64,000 nucleotides of DNA from Roseovarius litoreus (GTDB lineage Bacteria; Pseudomonadota; Alphaproteobacteria; Rhodobacterales; Rhodobacteraceae). Both the position numbers and the translations under genes were made by a program. The stretch lies in NCBI RefSeq assembly GCF_900142765.1, contig NZ_FRCB01000009.1:1-64000 (forward strand), given 5' to 3'. The notes under the pieces were generated by a model. That model searched no databases and was not told the origin of the DNA. It saw only the letters and a list, made by a program, of their open reading frames with translations. Positions 38,456-48,052 of this stretch are shown one piece after another; position 1 is the first letter of the stretch, and every line of letters starts with the position of its first letter.

Positions 38456-39928
38456 TCAGTTCTCGCTGTCGATCGGCAGCGCCACGAAGCGCGGTTCGCC
38501 CGAGCGGCGGATCAGAAGCAGGATGGATTTGCGTCCCGCTTCGCGCGCCTCGCTGATGCGGTCCTCGAGATCGCTGATGCTGGCCACGTTTTGCTGACCG
38601 GCTTCGGTGATCAGGTCACCGGCCCGCACGCCTTTTTCATAGGCTTCCGACAGGTTGTCCACATCGGTCACGACAAGCCCGGTCACATCCGAGCCGAGAT
38701 CGAGCTGGCCACGCAGCTCGTCATCGAGTGGGCTGATGGTGAGGCCCATCATTTCCTGCTCGGACGGCTCTTCTGGGGTGTCGGCGCCGGGTTGCGCCGT
38801 GGGTATCGCGCCTTCGGCGACCTCGCGGCGGCCGAGCGTGACCTTGAGCGTCTGGGTCTTGCCCTCGCGGAACACGGTGACGCGCACGGCTTTGCCGACC
38901 TCGGTATTGCCGACCTGCCGCACGAGGCCGCGGGTGTCGTCCACTTGCGTGCCGTCGAAGCTGAGGATCACGTCGCCGGCCTGCATGCCGGCTTCGGCGG
39001 CGGGGCCATCGGGCACGTCGGTGACGAGCGCGCCGCGCACCTCTTCGAGACCCATGGCTTCGGCGACATCCTCGGTCACGTCCTGGATGCGCACGCCGAG
39101 CCAGCCGCGGCGGGTTTCACCGTATTCCTTGAGCTGGTCGATCACCCGCGTCACCACGTTCGAGGCCATCGAGAAGCCGATCCCGATCGAGCCGCCGGTG
39201 GGCGACAGGATCGCGGTGTTCACGCCGATCACCTGCGCGTCCATGTTGAACAGCGGGCCGCCGGAATTGCCGCGGTTGATGGCCGCGTCGGTCTGGATGT
39301 AGTCGTCATAGGTGCCGCTGAGGGCGCGGTTGCGCGCCGACACGATGCCGGCACTGGCCGAGAAGCCCTGACCCAGGGGGTTGCCCATGGCCATCACCCA
39401 GTCGCCGACGCGGGCGGTGTCGCTGTCGCCGAAGGTGACGAAGGGCAGCGGCTGATCGGCTTTCACCTTGAGCAGGGCGATATCGGTCTTGGGGTCGGTG
39501 CCGATCACCTCGGCCACCAGTTCCTCGCCCGAGAAAAACTCGATGATGATCTCGTCGGCGGCTTCGATCACGTGGTTGTTGGTCACCACGAAGCCGTCTT
39601 CGGAGATCACGAAGCCCGAGCCGAGCGCCGAGCTGCGGCGCGGACGGTCGCCATCGCCGTTGCGATCGCGGAATTCACGGAAGAAATCCTCGAAGGGTGA
39701 GCCTTCGGGAACGATGGGGGAGGGGCCGGCGCCTTCGGCGACCACGGTCGAAGTGGTGATGTTGACCACTGCGGGGCTGACCCGGTCGGCCAGATCGGCG
39801 AAACTTTCGGGGCGCGCCAGCGCGACAAGCGCCTGAGCGACGATCAGCGCCATGGTCAGCGCTGTCAGCCAGAGCGCCCGGAGGGCGGAGGGGCTGACTT
39901 TGGGGATGGATACGGATTGGCCTTTCAC
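38456..39928 (-). CDS. DegP/DegQ-type periplasmic serine protease
   Basis: A trypsin-fold protease with two PDZ domains that clears misfolded envelope proteins. The catalytic triad is in VVTNNHVIEAADEI (His), DPKTDIALLKV (Asp) and AAINRGNSGGPLF (Ser). PDZ1 is ~290-380 and PDZ2 ~400-485. A GTG start at 39928 (490 residues) with GGAG 8 bases upstream gives a signal anchor (ALWLTALTMALIVAQALVAL). An ATG further upstream lacks support. It follows hflKC and DUF2065, a conserved membrane-quality-control grouping. Confidence 0.92.
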   Translation of the reverse strand: MKGQSVSIPKVSPSALRALWLTALTMALIVAQALVALARPESFADLADRVSPAVVNITTSTVVAEGAGPSPIVPEGSPFEDFFREFRDRNGDGDRPRRSSALGSGFVISEDGFVVTNNHVIEAADEIIIEFFSGEELVAEVIGTDPKTDIALLKVKADQPLPFVTFGDSDTARVGDWVMAMGNPLGQGFSASAGIVSARNRALSGTYDDYIQTDAAINRGNSGGPLFNMDAQVIGVNTAILSPTGGSIGIGFSMASNVVTRVIDQLKEYGETRRGWLGVRIQDVTEDVAEAMGLEEVRGALVTDVPDGPAAEAGMQAGDVILSFDGTQVDDTRGLVRQVGNTEVGKAVRVTVFREGKTQTLKVTLGRREVAEGAIPTAQPGADTPEEPSEQEMMGLTISPLDDELRGQLDLGSDVTGLVVTDVDNLSEAYEKGVRAGDLITEAGQQNVASISDLEDRISEAREAGRKSILLLIRRSGEPRFVALPIDSEN

Positions 39929-40076
39929 AGCGGAGTCTCCTTGGCTTTGTCCGGAAGCGCGCGGAACCTTGCCCGCACGCCCTGTGGTCCTATGACCATC
40001 ATTTAGGCACTGTCCGCGTAAACGCAAAGATCGCAACACGGTGTCACGGCCATGTGAAAGGCAAGTGAACGGGAAA

Positions 40077-40274
40077 TCAAGCGCCAAGCGTCTTTGCGGC
40101 CCAGACCATCGCCACCCCGAGCGCGAGCGCGATCAGCCCCATCATGCGGCGCTGATCTTCGGAGAGGGTGGTCAGGGCCAGAAGCATCCGCTCCAAAAGC
40201 GAAGGGGCCAGCGCATAGACCAGCCCCTCCACGATCAGCACCAGCCCGAGGGCCAGAAGCAGCGTTTCGATCAA
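40077..40274 (-). CDS. DUF2065 small membrane protein
   Basis: 65 residues with two membrane helices (LLLALGLVLIVEGLVYAL and MGLIALALGVAMVWA), the DUF2065 pattern. It begins with TTG that overlaps the hflC stop codon, so translation is coupled. Probable helper of the HflKC complex by position only. Confidence 0.8.
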   Translation of the reverse strand: MIETLLLALGLVLIVEGLVYALAPSLLERMLLALTTLSEDQRRMMGLIALALGVAMVWAAKTLGA

Positions 40275-41308
40275 TTCGTCACTCCGCTGGCGGCGTCACC
40301 GGAGCCCGATTGCGTTTCTTCTTCCATCCGCTGGCGTTCCGCCTCTGGCAGATCGGGAGAGATCTGCACTTCGGGGGCCATTTCGCGCAGGCGTTCGATG
40401 TCGATGCCGATGCTGTCCGTGGCCACCAGGCCGTCGGCGCGCACCGCATTGAACATCTCGGACAGGAAGTCGCTGTCGGGCGAGAAGACCAGTGTGGAAT
40501 TGTCACCCTGCAAGGAGCGTTCCATTGCCGAAAGCGAGCGGTAGAAGGCGAAGAACTCGGGGCTGTCGCCGAAAGCTTCGGCGTAGATCCGGTTCCGTTC
40601 GGCATCGGCTTCACCGCGGGTGATCTCGGCTTCACGCTCGGCTTGCGAGACGGTTTCGACCACGGTCCGGTCGGCGGCGGCGCGGACGCGCTGCGCGGCT
40701 TCGTTACCACGGGCGATTTCGTCGGCGGCTTCGCGTTCACGTTCGGCGCGCATCCGGGCGAAGGTGGCGTCGAGGTTCTGCTGGGGCAGGTTGGTCTGCT
40801 TCAGCCGGACGTCGACGATTTCCAGCCCGAGGCTTTCGGCGCTGGTGCGGGCATTGGCGCGAATGCGCCGTGCCAGATCGCCCCGCTGCGGCGAGAGGAT
40901 CGTGTCGGATGTCACCTGATCGGCACCCAGAACCTCGCGGATCTGCGCGTTGAGGATCGACGAGAGGCGATCCTCGGCGGTGCGGATGCCACCCACGCCC
41001 ACGGCCTGCCGGAACTGGACCACATCGGTGATCCGGTAGCGCGCGAAGGCATCGACCACGAGACGGCGGTCATCCGAGGGCGTCACCTCGATCGTGTCGG
41101 TATCGAGCGACAGGATCCGGTCGTCGTATTTGACGACTTCCTGGATCAGCGGCAGCTTGAAGCCGAGACCCGGCTCTTCGACGACCTGCTTGATCTGACC
41201 GAATTGCAGGACCAGCGCCTTTTCGCGCTCGTCCACGATGAAGATCGAGGACATCAGGCCGACGCCGGCGATGGCCAGGATCGGCAGAAGCATTGCGGTT
41301 TTACGCAT
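40271..41308 (-). CDS. hflC: Protease modulator HflC
   Basis: HflC forms with HflK a membrane cage around FtsH that tunes its proteolysis. N-terminal membrane helix (~5-25), then the SPFH/band-7 domain (ILSLDTDTIEVTPSDDRRLV, VDAFARYRI), then a long coiled coil (RAEREREAADEIARGNEAAQ). 345 residues: slightly longer than E. coli HflC, with an acidic C-terminal tail. Start overlaps the hflK stop. Confidence 0.93.
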   Translation of the reverse strand: MRKTAMLLPILAIAGVGLMSSIFIVDEREKALVLQFGQIKQVVEEPGLGFKLPLIQEVVKYDDRILSLDTDTIEVTPSDDRRLVVDAFARYRITDVVQFRQAVGVGGIRTAEDRLSSILNAQIREVLGADQVTSDTILSPQRGDLARRIRANARTSAESLGLEIVDVRLKQTNLPQQNLDATFARMRAEREREAADEIARGNEAAQRVRAAADRTVVETVSQAEREAEITRGEADAERNRIYAEAFGDSPEFFAFYRSLSAMERSLQGDNSTLVFSPDSDFLSEMFNAVRADGLVATDSIGIDIERLREMAPEVQISPDLPEAERQRMEEETQSGSGDAASGVTN

Positions 41309-42474
41309 CAGTTCGAGCCCCCGTTGCTGGAGTTGGATGTGCCGCGACGCAAATCGTTGAGCGGCAGGTAGGGCACGACGCCTTGTCCGCCGCCGGCACC
41401 GCTGCTCTCGTCGATCAGGATCTTGTCAAGCTGACCGAGCGTGCGCTCGACGGTTTCGAGATAAAGCCGGCGCTGCGTGACTTCGGGTGCACGGTTGAAT
41501 TCCTGGCTGACGGCCACGAAGCGGCTGGCTTCACCGATGGCTTCGTTGACGACGCGTGCGCGGTAGCCTTCGGCCTCTTCGATGATCCGGGCGCCTTCAC
41601 CACGGGCTTCGGCCAGAACGCGGTTGGCATAGGCATCGGCCTGACGCTGCAGACGGTCGCGTTCCTGTTCGGCGGCCTGCACCTCGCGGAAGGAGTCGAT
41701 CACTTCGCGCGGCGGATCGGCGGTATCGAGGTTGACCCGCACGATGTTGATGCCGCTGTCATAGGCGTCGAGCGTTTCCTGGATGTTCTGACGCGCGGTA
41801 TCGGCGATCAGACCACGATCCCGGTTGAGGATCGGCGCCAGCGTTGTGGCGGCGATGATCTCGCGCATGACGGATTCGGACACCGCCTGCACGGTCAGTT
41901 GCGGGTCGCGCATGTTGAACAGAAGCTTGGCCGGATCGGAGATGTTCCAGACCACCTGGAAATCGATATCCACGATGTTCGCATCGGTCGTCAGCATCAG
42001 GCCATCATTGCCGCTGCGACCGCCGCCCACCTCTTCGGTCCGTTCGGAGGTGACGTTGACCACTTCATAGGTCATCACGGGCCAGGGCGCGAAATTCAGG
42101 CCGGGATTGCCGATCGAGGCATATTCGCCCAGAAACAGCTCCACGGACTGTTCTTCGGGTTTCACGGTATAGAAGCTGGCTGCGCCCCAGAGCACCACGG
42201 CGATCACGCCACCGAGCAGGATCGAACCCCGCCCGAAAGCCGGGCCGCCACCGCCGCCTGAGCCACCGGCGCCGCCGCCCGTGCCACCGCCGCGACCGCC
42301 CATCAGGACGCGCAGCTGATCCTGGCCCTTGCGAACCAGTTCGTCGATTTCCGGAATCTGCGGGCCGCCGCCTTCGGGGGGTCTGCGACCGCCCCTGTTG
42401 CCACCACGGTTGTCATCCCCGCCGCCGCCTGAATTGCCTCCGCCGCCCCATGGGCCGCCAGATTGTCCAGCCAT
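41308..42474 (-). CDS. hflK: Protease modulator HflK
   Basis: Partner of HflC. The first ~80 residues are very Gly-rich (GGGGNSGGGGDDNRGGNRGG), followed by one membrane helix and the SPFH domain, with MLTTDANIVDIDFQVVWNIS and the coiled coil EVQAAEQERDRLQRQADAYA. GGAAGG precedes ATG 42474. 388 residues. The Gly-rich tail faces the cytoplasm in the family. Confidence 0.93.
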   Translation of the reverse strand: MAGQSGGPWGGGGNSGGGGDDNRGGNRGGRRPPEGGGPQIPEIDELVRKGQDQLRVLMGGRGGGTGGGAGGSGGGGGPAFGRGSILLGGVIAVVLWGAASFYTVKPEEQSVELFLGEYASIGNPGLNFAPWPVMTYEVVNVTSERTEEVGGGRSGNDGLMLTTDANIVDIDFQVVWNISDPAKLLFNMRDPQLTVQAVSESVMREIIAATTLAPILNRDRGLIADTARQNIQETLDAYDSGINIVRVNLDTADPPREVIDSFREVQAAEQERDRLQRQADAYANRVLAEARGEGARIIEEAEGYRARVVNEAIGEASRFVAVSQEFNRAPEVTQRRLYLETVERTLGQLDKILIDESSGAGGGQGVVPYLPLNDLRRGTSNSSNGGSN

Positions 42475-42540
42475 GTGTTACCTTCCTTTACTGTCGTCCT
42501 CCCGGACGTTGTGTCTAACCTGTGCAGCGCGTGCGAAAAA

Positions 42541-43896
42541 TCAAGCGCTGCGCACCGGATCCCGCATCGTCACGATTTCTTCGGCCATCGTGGGGTGTAC
42601 CGCGACGGTCCGGTCGAAATCCTCTTTGGTTGCGCCCATTTTGACGGCGATCCCCGCCAGTTGGATCATTTCTCCCGCCCCGGGCGCGACGATATGACAG
42701 CCCAGAACCCGCCGGGTTTCCTGACTGACGATCAATTTCATCAGCACACGGTCCTCGCGTCCGGCAAAGGCCTGCTGCATCGGTTTGAACGAGGTGCAAT
42801 AGATCTCGATCGGTTCCTGATCGCGGGCCTCTTCCTCGCTCAGGCCGATGGTGCCGAATTCGGGCTGGGTGAAGATCGCCGTCGGGATCAGCGCGTGATC
42901 CACCGGGGTGGGGTTGCCGTTGAACACCGTTTCCACAAAGGCCATGCCCTCGCGGATGGCCACCGGGGTCAGGTTCACGCGGTCGGTCACGTCGCCGATG
43001 GCATAGATCGACGGCACCGAGGTCTGGCTGTAGGCGTCCACCTCGATGGCGCCGTTGCGGCCCAGCTTCACGCCGGTACGTTCCAGCCCCAGTTCTGGGG
43101 TGTTGGGCGCGCGACCGGTGGCGAACATCACCTGATCGAACACGCGTTCGTCGCCATTGGTGGATTTGACGCGGAAGCCGTGGTCCAGCTTTTCCATCTC
43201 GATGATATTGGTGCCCAGATGCAGGCCCACGCCGTTGCGGATCATCTCTTCGGAAATCAGCCCGCGCGCCTCTTCGTCGAAGCCGCGCAGGATTTGCGCG
43301 CCACGGTAATATTGCGTCACCTCGACGCCGAGTCCGTTCAGGATGCAGGCGAATTCACAGGCGATATAGCCGCCGCCGACAATCAGGATGGAGCGCGGCA
43401 ATTCATCGAGATGGAAAATCTCGTTGCTGGTGAGCGCATGTTCGGCACCGGGCAGATCGGGCAGCACCGGCCAGCCGCCGGTGGCGATCAGGATATGTTT
43501 CGCCGTCTTCGTTCCGCCCGAGGCCAGCTCGACCGTGTGGGCGTCGGCCACCGAGGCGCGGGTGTCGAAGGTCTCGACCCCGCTATTGGCCAGCAGGCGG
43601 CGATAGACCCCTTCGAGCCGGTCCAGTTCGGCATGCAGCTTGCCGCGAAACGCGGGCCAGTCGAAGCCGCCGGCATGGACGGTCCAGCCATAGGCCTGCG
43701 CATCGGCGATCTGACCGGGATATTCGCTGGCGAACACCATCAGCTTCTTGGGCACGCAGCCGCGCTGCACGCAGGTGCCGCCATAGCGGTCTTCCTCGGC
43801 CAGGGCCACCTTTGCGCCGCCCTGCGCCGCGACACGCGCCGCGCGCACGCCGCCCGAGCCGCCGCCGATCACGAAAAGGTCGTAGTCGAAAGTCAT
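42541..43896 (-). CDS. gor: Glutathione-disulfide reductase
   Basis: FAD/NADPH disulfide reductase of the glutathione system. FAD site IGGGSGGVRAARVAA, redox disulfide GGTCVQRGCVPKKLM, NADPH site IVGGGYIACEFACIL, and the C-terminal catalytic HPTMAEE. ATG 43896 has AAAGG upstream; 451 residues. It precedes hflK on the same strand with 66 bases between; rpiA lies just before it. Confidence 0.9.
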   Translation of the reverse strand: MTFDYDLFVIGGGSGGVRAARVAAQGGAKVALAEEDRYGGTCVQRGCVPKKLMVFASEYPGQIADAQAYGWTVHAGGFDWPAFRGKLHAELDRLEGVYRRLLANSGVETFDTRASVADAHTVELASGGTKTAKHILIATGGWPVLPDLPGAEHALTSNEIFHLDELPRSILIVGGGYIACEFACILNGLGVEVTQYYRGAQILRGFDEEARGLISEEMIRNGVGLHLGTNIIEMEKLDHGFRVKSTNGDERVFDQVMFATGRAPNTPELGLERTGVKLGRNGAIEVDAYSQTSVPSIYAIGDVTDRVNLTPVAIREGMAFVETVFNGNPTPVDHALIPTAIFTQPEFGTIGLSEEEARDQEPIEIYCTSFKPMQQAFAGREDRVLMKLIVSQETRRVLGCHIVAPGAGEMIQLAGIAVKMGATKEDFDRTVAVHPTMAEEIVTMRDPVRSA

Positions 43897-43921
43897 GGTC
43901 TGCCTTTTTGCGGTGTTGGGT

Positions 43922-44710
43922 TCAGTCCTGCAGATCGGAGAAGAGATTGTCGGATTCAAGAAAATCCAGACGATCCTCGGCCACCGTGCCTTCGTTGATG
44001 TCGCGGGTTTCCACCCGGCCATCTCCATAGCCCACGATCACGATATCACAGATGTCGATGAACAGCCCGTTTTCCACCACGCCGGGCATCTGGTTGAGCA
44101 CCATGGCAAGCTGATTGGCCTTGCCGATCCGGCCCAGATGCAGATCGAGGATGTAATTCCCCTCGTCGGTGACGAAAGGCCGGTCGCCATTCATCCGCAG
44201 GGTCGCGTCGCGGCCCAGGACATCCATCGAGATCAGCATCTCTTCGACCAGCGATTTCGTGGTTTCCCAGCCGAAGGGGATCACCTCGATCGGCAGGGGG
44301 AAGGCGCCGAGGGTCTCGACCTCCTTGCCGGCATCGGCGATCACGATCATCTGGTCGCTGGCGGTGGCCACGATCTTTTCCTGCAAGAGCGCGCCGCCGC
44401 CGCCCTTGATCAGGTTGAGGCTGGCGTCGAATTCATCGGCGCCGTCGATGGTCAGGTCCAGCCAGCGCGCCTCGTCGAGGCTGATGACCTCGATGCCGAC
44501 CTCGCGGGCAAGATCGGCGGTGCGGGTCGATGTGGGCACGCCCTTTATCTTCAGCCCGTCCTCGCGCACGAGCTCGCCCAGGCAGCGCACCATCCAGGCG
44601 GCGGTCGATCCTGTGCCCAGCCCGACGCGCATCCCGTCCTCGACATAGTCCACGGAACGTTTGGCGGCGACGAACTTGGCCTTGTCGATGGGCGACAATT
44701 CTCCGGTCAT
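43922..44710 (-). CDS. rpiA: Ribose-5-phosphate isomerase A
   Basis: RpiA interconverts ribose-5-P and ribulose-5-P. Phosphate- and substrate-site motifs: VGLGTGSTAAWM, LDLTIDGADEFD with the catalytic Asp/Glu, and IKGGGGALLQEKIVA with the Lys. ATG 44710 has GGAG 7 bases upstream. 262 residues. It is 25 bases upstream of gor. Confidence 0.95.
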   Translation of the reverse strand: MTGELSPIDKAKFVAAKRSVDYVEDGMRVGLGTGSTAAWMVRCLGELVREDGLKIKGVPTSTRTADLAREVGIEVISLDEARWLDLTIDGADEFDASLNLIKGGGGALLQEKIVATASDQMIVIADAGKEVETLGAFPLPIEVIPFGWETTKSLVEEMLISMDVLGRDATLRMNGDRPFVTDEGNYILDLHLGRIGKANQLAMVLNQMPGVVENGLFIDICDIVIVGYGDGRVETRDINEGTVAEDRLDFLESDNLFSDLQD

Positions 44711-44931
44711 GGCAGTGCTCCCCACAGGTTTCGGGGTGTTTATAGGCAAGTTGCGCGCCGGGTGCGAGGGGCAATGACCACGATCTGACACCGGAAAACC
44801 GGGTGATCGGGGGGCAATCGCGTGCGAAACCCATCGGCGGGGCGTTCGAGGCGCCCCGCGCCGTCGCAGCAGCGTCACGGTCATGTCGGTTTCGGGCGGG
44901 CTGGGGGCGGGGCGCGCGCTAGGGTGCGGTC

Positions 44932-45636
44932 ATGACACAGACCTACCGCTTGCATTACGCGCCCGACAACGCCTCGCTCATCATCCGGCTCGCGCTGGAA
45001 GAGCTGGGCGTGCCCTATGACACCGCGCTGGTCGACCGCGCCGCACGGGCGCAGCGCTCGCCCGATTACCTGCGGCTCAATCCGATGGGGCTGATCCCGG
45101 TTCTGGAAACGCCCGATGGCCCGATCTTCGAGACCGGCGCGATCCTGCTGTGGCTGGCTGACCGGCATGGCGCGCTGGGTCCCGGCCCGCAGGCTCCGGG
45201 GCGGGGGGCCGCGCTCAAATGGCTGTTCTTCGTGTCCAACACCCTGCATCCCGCCTTGCGCATGACGTTTTATCCCGACGCCTATACCGACGGCGACGCG
45301 GACGAACAGGCCCGGCTGCGCGCCCATGCGCAGGCCCGCATCAAAGGGCATCTGGACAAGCTGGATGTGGCGGCGGGCGATCATCCCGATCTCTTCGATG
45401 GCGACAGGCCGGGGATCATCGCGCTCTATCTGGGGCCGATCCTGCGCTGGATGGCGCTGTACCCGGAGGATCACACCGCGTGGTTCGATCTTTATGACTG
45501 GCCGCGCCTGCGGGCGCTGGCGCTTGGCCTCGAGCGCCGCGCCAGCACAGCCGCCGCCATCCGGGCCGAAGGGCTGGGGCCGCACCCATTCAGCGATCCG
45601 CAACCCGCCGATCCGCCCGAAGGCAGCGCCACCTGA
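44932..45636 (+). CDS. Glutathione S-transferase-like protein
   Basis: 234 residues with an N-terminal thioredoxin-like GST domain (LHYAPDNASLIIRLALEELG, PMGLIPVLETPDGPIFETG, AILLWLADRHG) and an all-helical C-terminal domain. The residue in place of the catalytic Ser/Cys/Tyr is not obvious: after LHYAPDN there is an Ala-Ser pair. AGGGTG precedes the ATG. It is a single gene, divergent from rpiA. Substrate unknown. Confidence 0.85.
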   Translation: MTQTYRLHYAPDNASLIIRLALEELGVPYDTALVDRAARAQRSPDYLRLNPMGLIPVLETPDGPIFETGAILLWLADRHGALGPGPQAPGRGAALKWLFFVSNTLHPALRMTFYPDAYTDGDADEQARLRAHAQARIKGHLDKLDVAAGDHPDLFDGDRPGIIALYLGPILRWMALYPEDHTAWFDLYDWPRLRALALGLERRASTAAAIRAEGLGPHPFSDPQPADPPEGSAT

Positions 45637-45825
45637 GCGCGCGCGGTGCGGCTGAATTTCGGGCAGGGGCGTTAAAATCCGGGCCGTGCATGTCTACATG
45701 ACAGGGATTGGCGCAGATTTGGATGCTTCGGTCGCTTTTGCGCGCGGCGCGGCCTACGCTTCGGGTCATAGAGAGATCGGCGACGCCCCAAAGGGCCGCC
45801 CGGCACATAGCGCAGGAAGGATCAC

Positions 45826-47199
45826 ATGTTTCTGTCCGTATTCGAGATGTTCAAGGTCGGGATCGGGCCGTCCTCGTCGCATACGATGGGGCCGATGGTG
45901 GCTGCCGCGCGCTTTCTGGACAAGATGCGCGCCGCCCCTTTCGAGGCGCATGGCCTGCGCGGGTCGCTGCATGGCTCGCTGGCTTTCACCGGCGTGGGAC
46001 ATGCCACCGACCGGGCCACGATCCTTGGGCTGGCGGGGTTCCGCCCCGACGATTACGACCACGACAAGGCCGAAGCCGTGCTTGAGCAGATCCGCGAGAC
46101 GCATACGCTGCGCCCACCGGGGCTTCCGGAGCTGGCCTTTCATCCCAAGGATGATCTGATCTTCGATTTCGGCCCCAACCTGCCGGGCCATGCCAACGGG
46201 ATGATCCTGATGGCGACAGACGCGCAGGGCGATGTGATCCTGCAGGAGACCTATTATTCCATCGGCGGCGGTTTCGTGATGACAGAGGGCGAGCTGGCCC
46301 AGGGCCGCAATACCGACGAAGGCGATCCCGTCCCCTATCCGTTCAAATCCGCCGCCGAGATGCTGGACATGGCGGACCGCTCGGGCAAGTCCATTGCCCA
46401 GATGAAGAAGGCCAACGAGATTTCGCGTGGCGGGCCGGAAAACCTGCGCTCGGGCGTGGCGCGGCTCTGGCAGGTGATGAATGACTGCATCGAACGCGGC
46501 ATGCAGACCGATGGCGAGTTGCCCGGCGGGCTGCGGGTGCGCCGCCGCGCCAAGGGTATCCGGGACGCGCTGCTGGCCGAACGCGGCACCAACCTGCAGG
46601 CGCCGCACAAGATCAACGACTGGATCAGCCTGTATGCCATGGCGGTGAACGAGGAAAACGCCGCCGGCGGTCAGGTGGTGACCGCGCCCACCAATGGCGC
46701 GGCCGGAGTGGTGCCCGCCGTCATCAAATACTGGCTCGAGCATGTGCCCGGCGCCTCCGAGGCGCAGATCGAGGATTTCCTGCTGACCGCCGCGGCGATT
46801 GGCGGGCTGGTGAAATACAATGCCTCGATCTCGGGCGCCGAGGCTGGCTGTCAGGCCGAGGTGGGCAGCGCCGCGGCGATGGGGGCTGCCGGGCTGGCCG
46901 CCGTTCTGGGCGGCACGCCCGCGCAGATCGAGAACGCTGCCGAGATTGCGCTCGAGCATCACCTCGGCATGACATGCGATCCGGTCAAGGGGCTGGTGCA
47001 GGTGCCTTGCATCGAACGCAACGGGCTGGGCGCGATCAAGGCGGTGTCGGCGGCCTCGCTCGCGCTGCGCGGCGATGGCACACATCTGGTGCCGCTCGAT
47101 GCCTGTATCGAAACCATGCGCCAGACCGGTGCCGACATGAGCGAGAAATACAAGGAAACCTCGCTTGGGGGGTTGGCCGTCAACGTGCCCAACTGCTGA
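45826..47199 (+). CDS. sdaA: L-serine ammonia-lyase (single chain, 4Fe-4S type)
   Basis: Deaminates L-serine to pyruvate with a 4Fe-4S cluster. The N-terminal beta domain opens [20 protein letters not shown]; the alpha domain carries the cluster cysteines in [16 protein letters not shown] and [16 protein letters not shown], and the active-site stretch [22 protein letters not shown] precedes the ATG. 457 residues, the usual single-chain form. It stands alone before a convergent gene. Confidence 0.95.
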   Translation: MFLSVFEMFKVGIGPSSSHTMGPMVAAARFLDKMRAAPFEAHGLRGSLHGSLAFTGVGHATDRATILGLAGFRPDDYDHDKAEAVLEQIRETHTLRPPGLPELAFHPKDDLIFDFGPNLPGHANGMILMATDAQGDVILQETYYSIGGGFVMTEGELAQGRNTDEGDPVPYPFKSAAEMLDMADRSGKSIAQMKKANEISRGGPENLRSGVARLWQVMNDCIERGMQTDGELPGGLRVRRRAKGIRDALLAERGTNLQAPHKINDWISLYAMAVNEENAAGGQVVTAPTNGAAGVVPAVIKYWLEHVPGASEAQIEDFLLTAAAIGGLVKYNASISGAEAGCQAEVGSAAAMGAAGLAAVLGGTPAQIENAAEIALEHHLGMTCDPVKGLVQVPCIERNGLGAIKAVSAASLALRGDGTHLVPLDACIETMRQTGADMSEKYKETSLGGLAVNVPNC

Positions 47200-47229
47200 A
47201 GGACCGCGCCCCGGTTTGACAGGCTGGCG

Positions 47230-47904
47230 TCACAGATCGGGCCAGACCGCGCGCGACGACAGCAGCGCATCGGCGGCGCGTTCCATCATCGTCTGGGGCA
47301 GGATCACCAGCATCTTGGGCGCGGTGATCGACAGATCCACCGCACCAAGCGCCCGGTTCGAGGTGCCGACCCGCCCGTCCGGGGCGAAGTTCAGCCCGCC
47401 TATCGGATATTCCAGCCCATCCGATATTCCCTCGACCGCGCCCATGGGAAACAGCGACACCGCGCATCCCTCGGGCAGGTCCAGCCGCAATTCGGGCGGC
47501 GCAAGGAACACCAGCTCTTCGGTGCCCAGCAGAAGGCAGCGCCGATGGGCAAAGCGCACAAGCGTGTTATAGGCAGCCAGTTGATGATCCAGCCGCGCGC
47601 CGGAAAATCCCACGCCGACGATCAGGGGGGCTGCGACATTGGCCATGCATTTGTCGAAATCGGTGCTGTCCTGATCCGGGATATGGTGCAGACTGCCGGG
47701 GGCAAGCTGCTGGCGCGCCCAGTCCGACAGCGAATCGAAATCGCCGATCACCGCCTCGGGCCGTGCCCCGTTCACCAGCGCCGCATCGGCCCCGCCATCC
47801 GCCGCGATGACCCTTGGCGCCACCGCGCGCGCGCGGTCGAGCATGGATTTGTCCACCTCTGCGCCACCGATCAGGGTCACTGGCTCTGTCGCATTGACAA
47901 TCAT
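47230..47904 (-). CDS. Thiamine pyrophosphokinase
   Basis: Makes thiamine diphosphate from thiamine and ATP. Catalytic motifs are IAADGGADAAL, AVIGDFDSLSDWAR and DQDSTDFDKCM, the Asp-rich signature of the family, and FSGARLDHQLAAYNTL. 224 residues. No TPP riboswitch seen upstream. Divergent from the acidic protein. Confidence 0.9.
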   Translation of the reverse strand: MIVNATEPVTLIGGAEVDKSMLDRARAVAPRVIAADGGADAALVNGARPEAVIGDFDSLSDWARQQLAPGSLHHIPDQDSTDFDKCMANVAAPLIVGVGFSGARLDHQLAAYNTLVRFAHRRCLLLGTEELVFLAPPELRLDLPEGCAVSLFPMGAVEGISDGLEYPIGGLNFAPDGRVGTSNRALGAVDLSITAPKMLVILPQTMMERAADALLSSRAVWPDL

Positions 47905-48052
47905 CTCATTTTCCCCGGATTACCCCATTTTAAGGAAACGGATCACATTCTCACCATGAAATGATACGGTAAACTTCTAAGAATCGGGCCTCTTTGGTCT
48001 TGGGAAGGATGGTAAACACGAATGTCGCAGGCAAAGCAAAGCGAGCATTCTT

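Noticed and set aside
42160..42474. Gly-rich repeats in hflK as a separate repeat element
   Set aside because: They are codon-level low complexity of the normal HflK N-terminus.
47230..48052. TPP riboswitch for the thiamine pyrophosphokinase gene
   Set aside because: No CUGAGA-type THI-box pattern was found upstream of the start at 47904.
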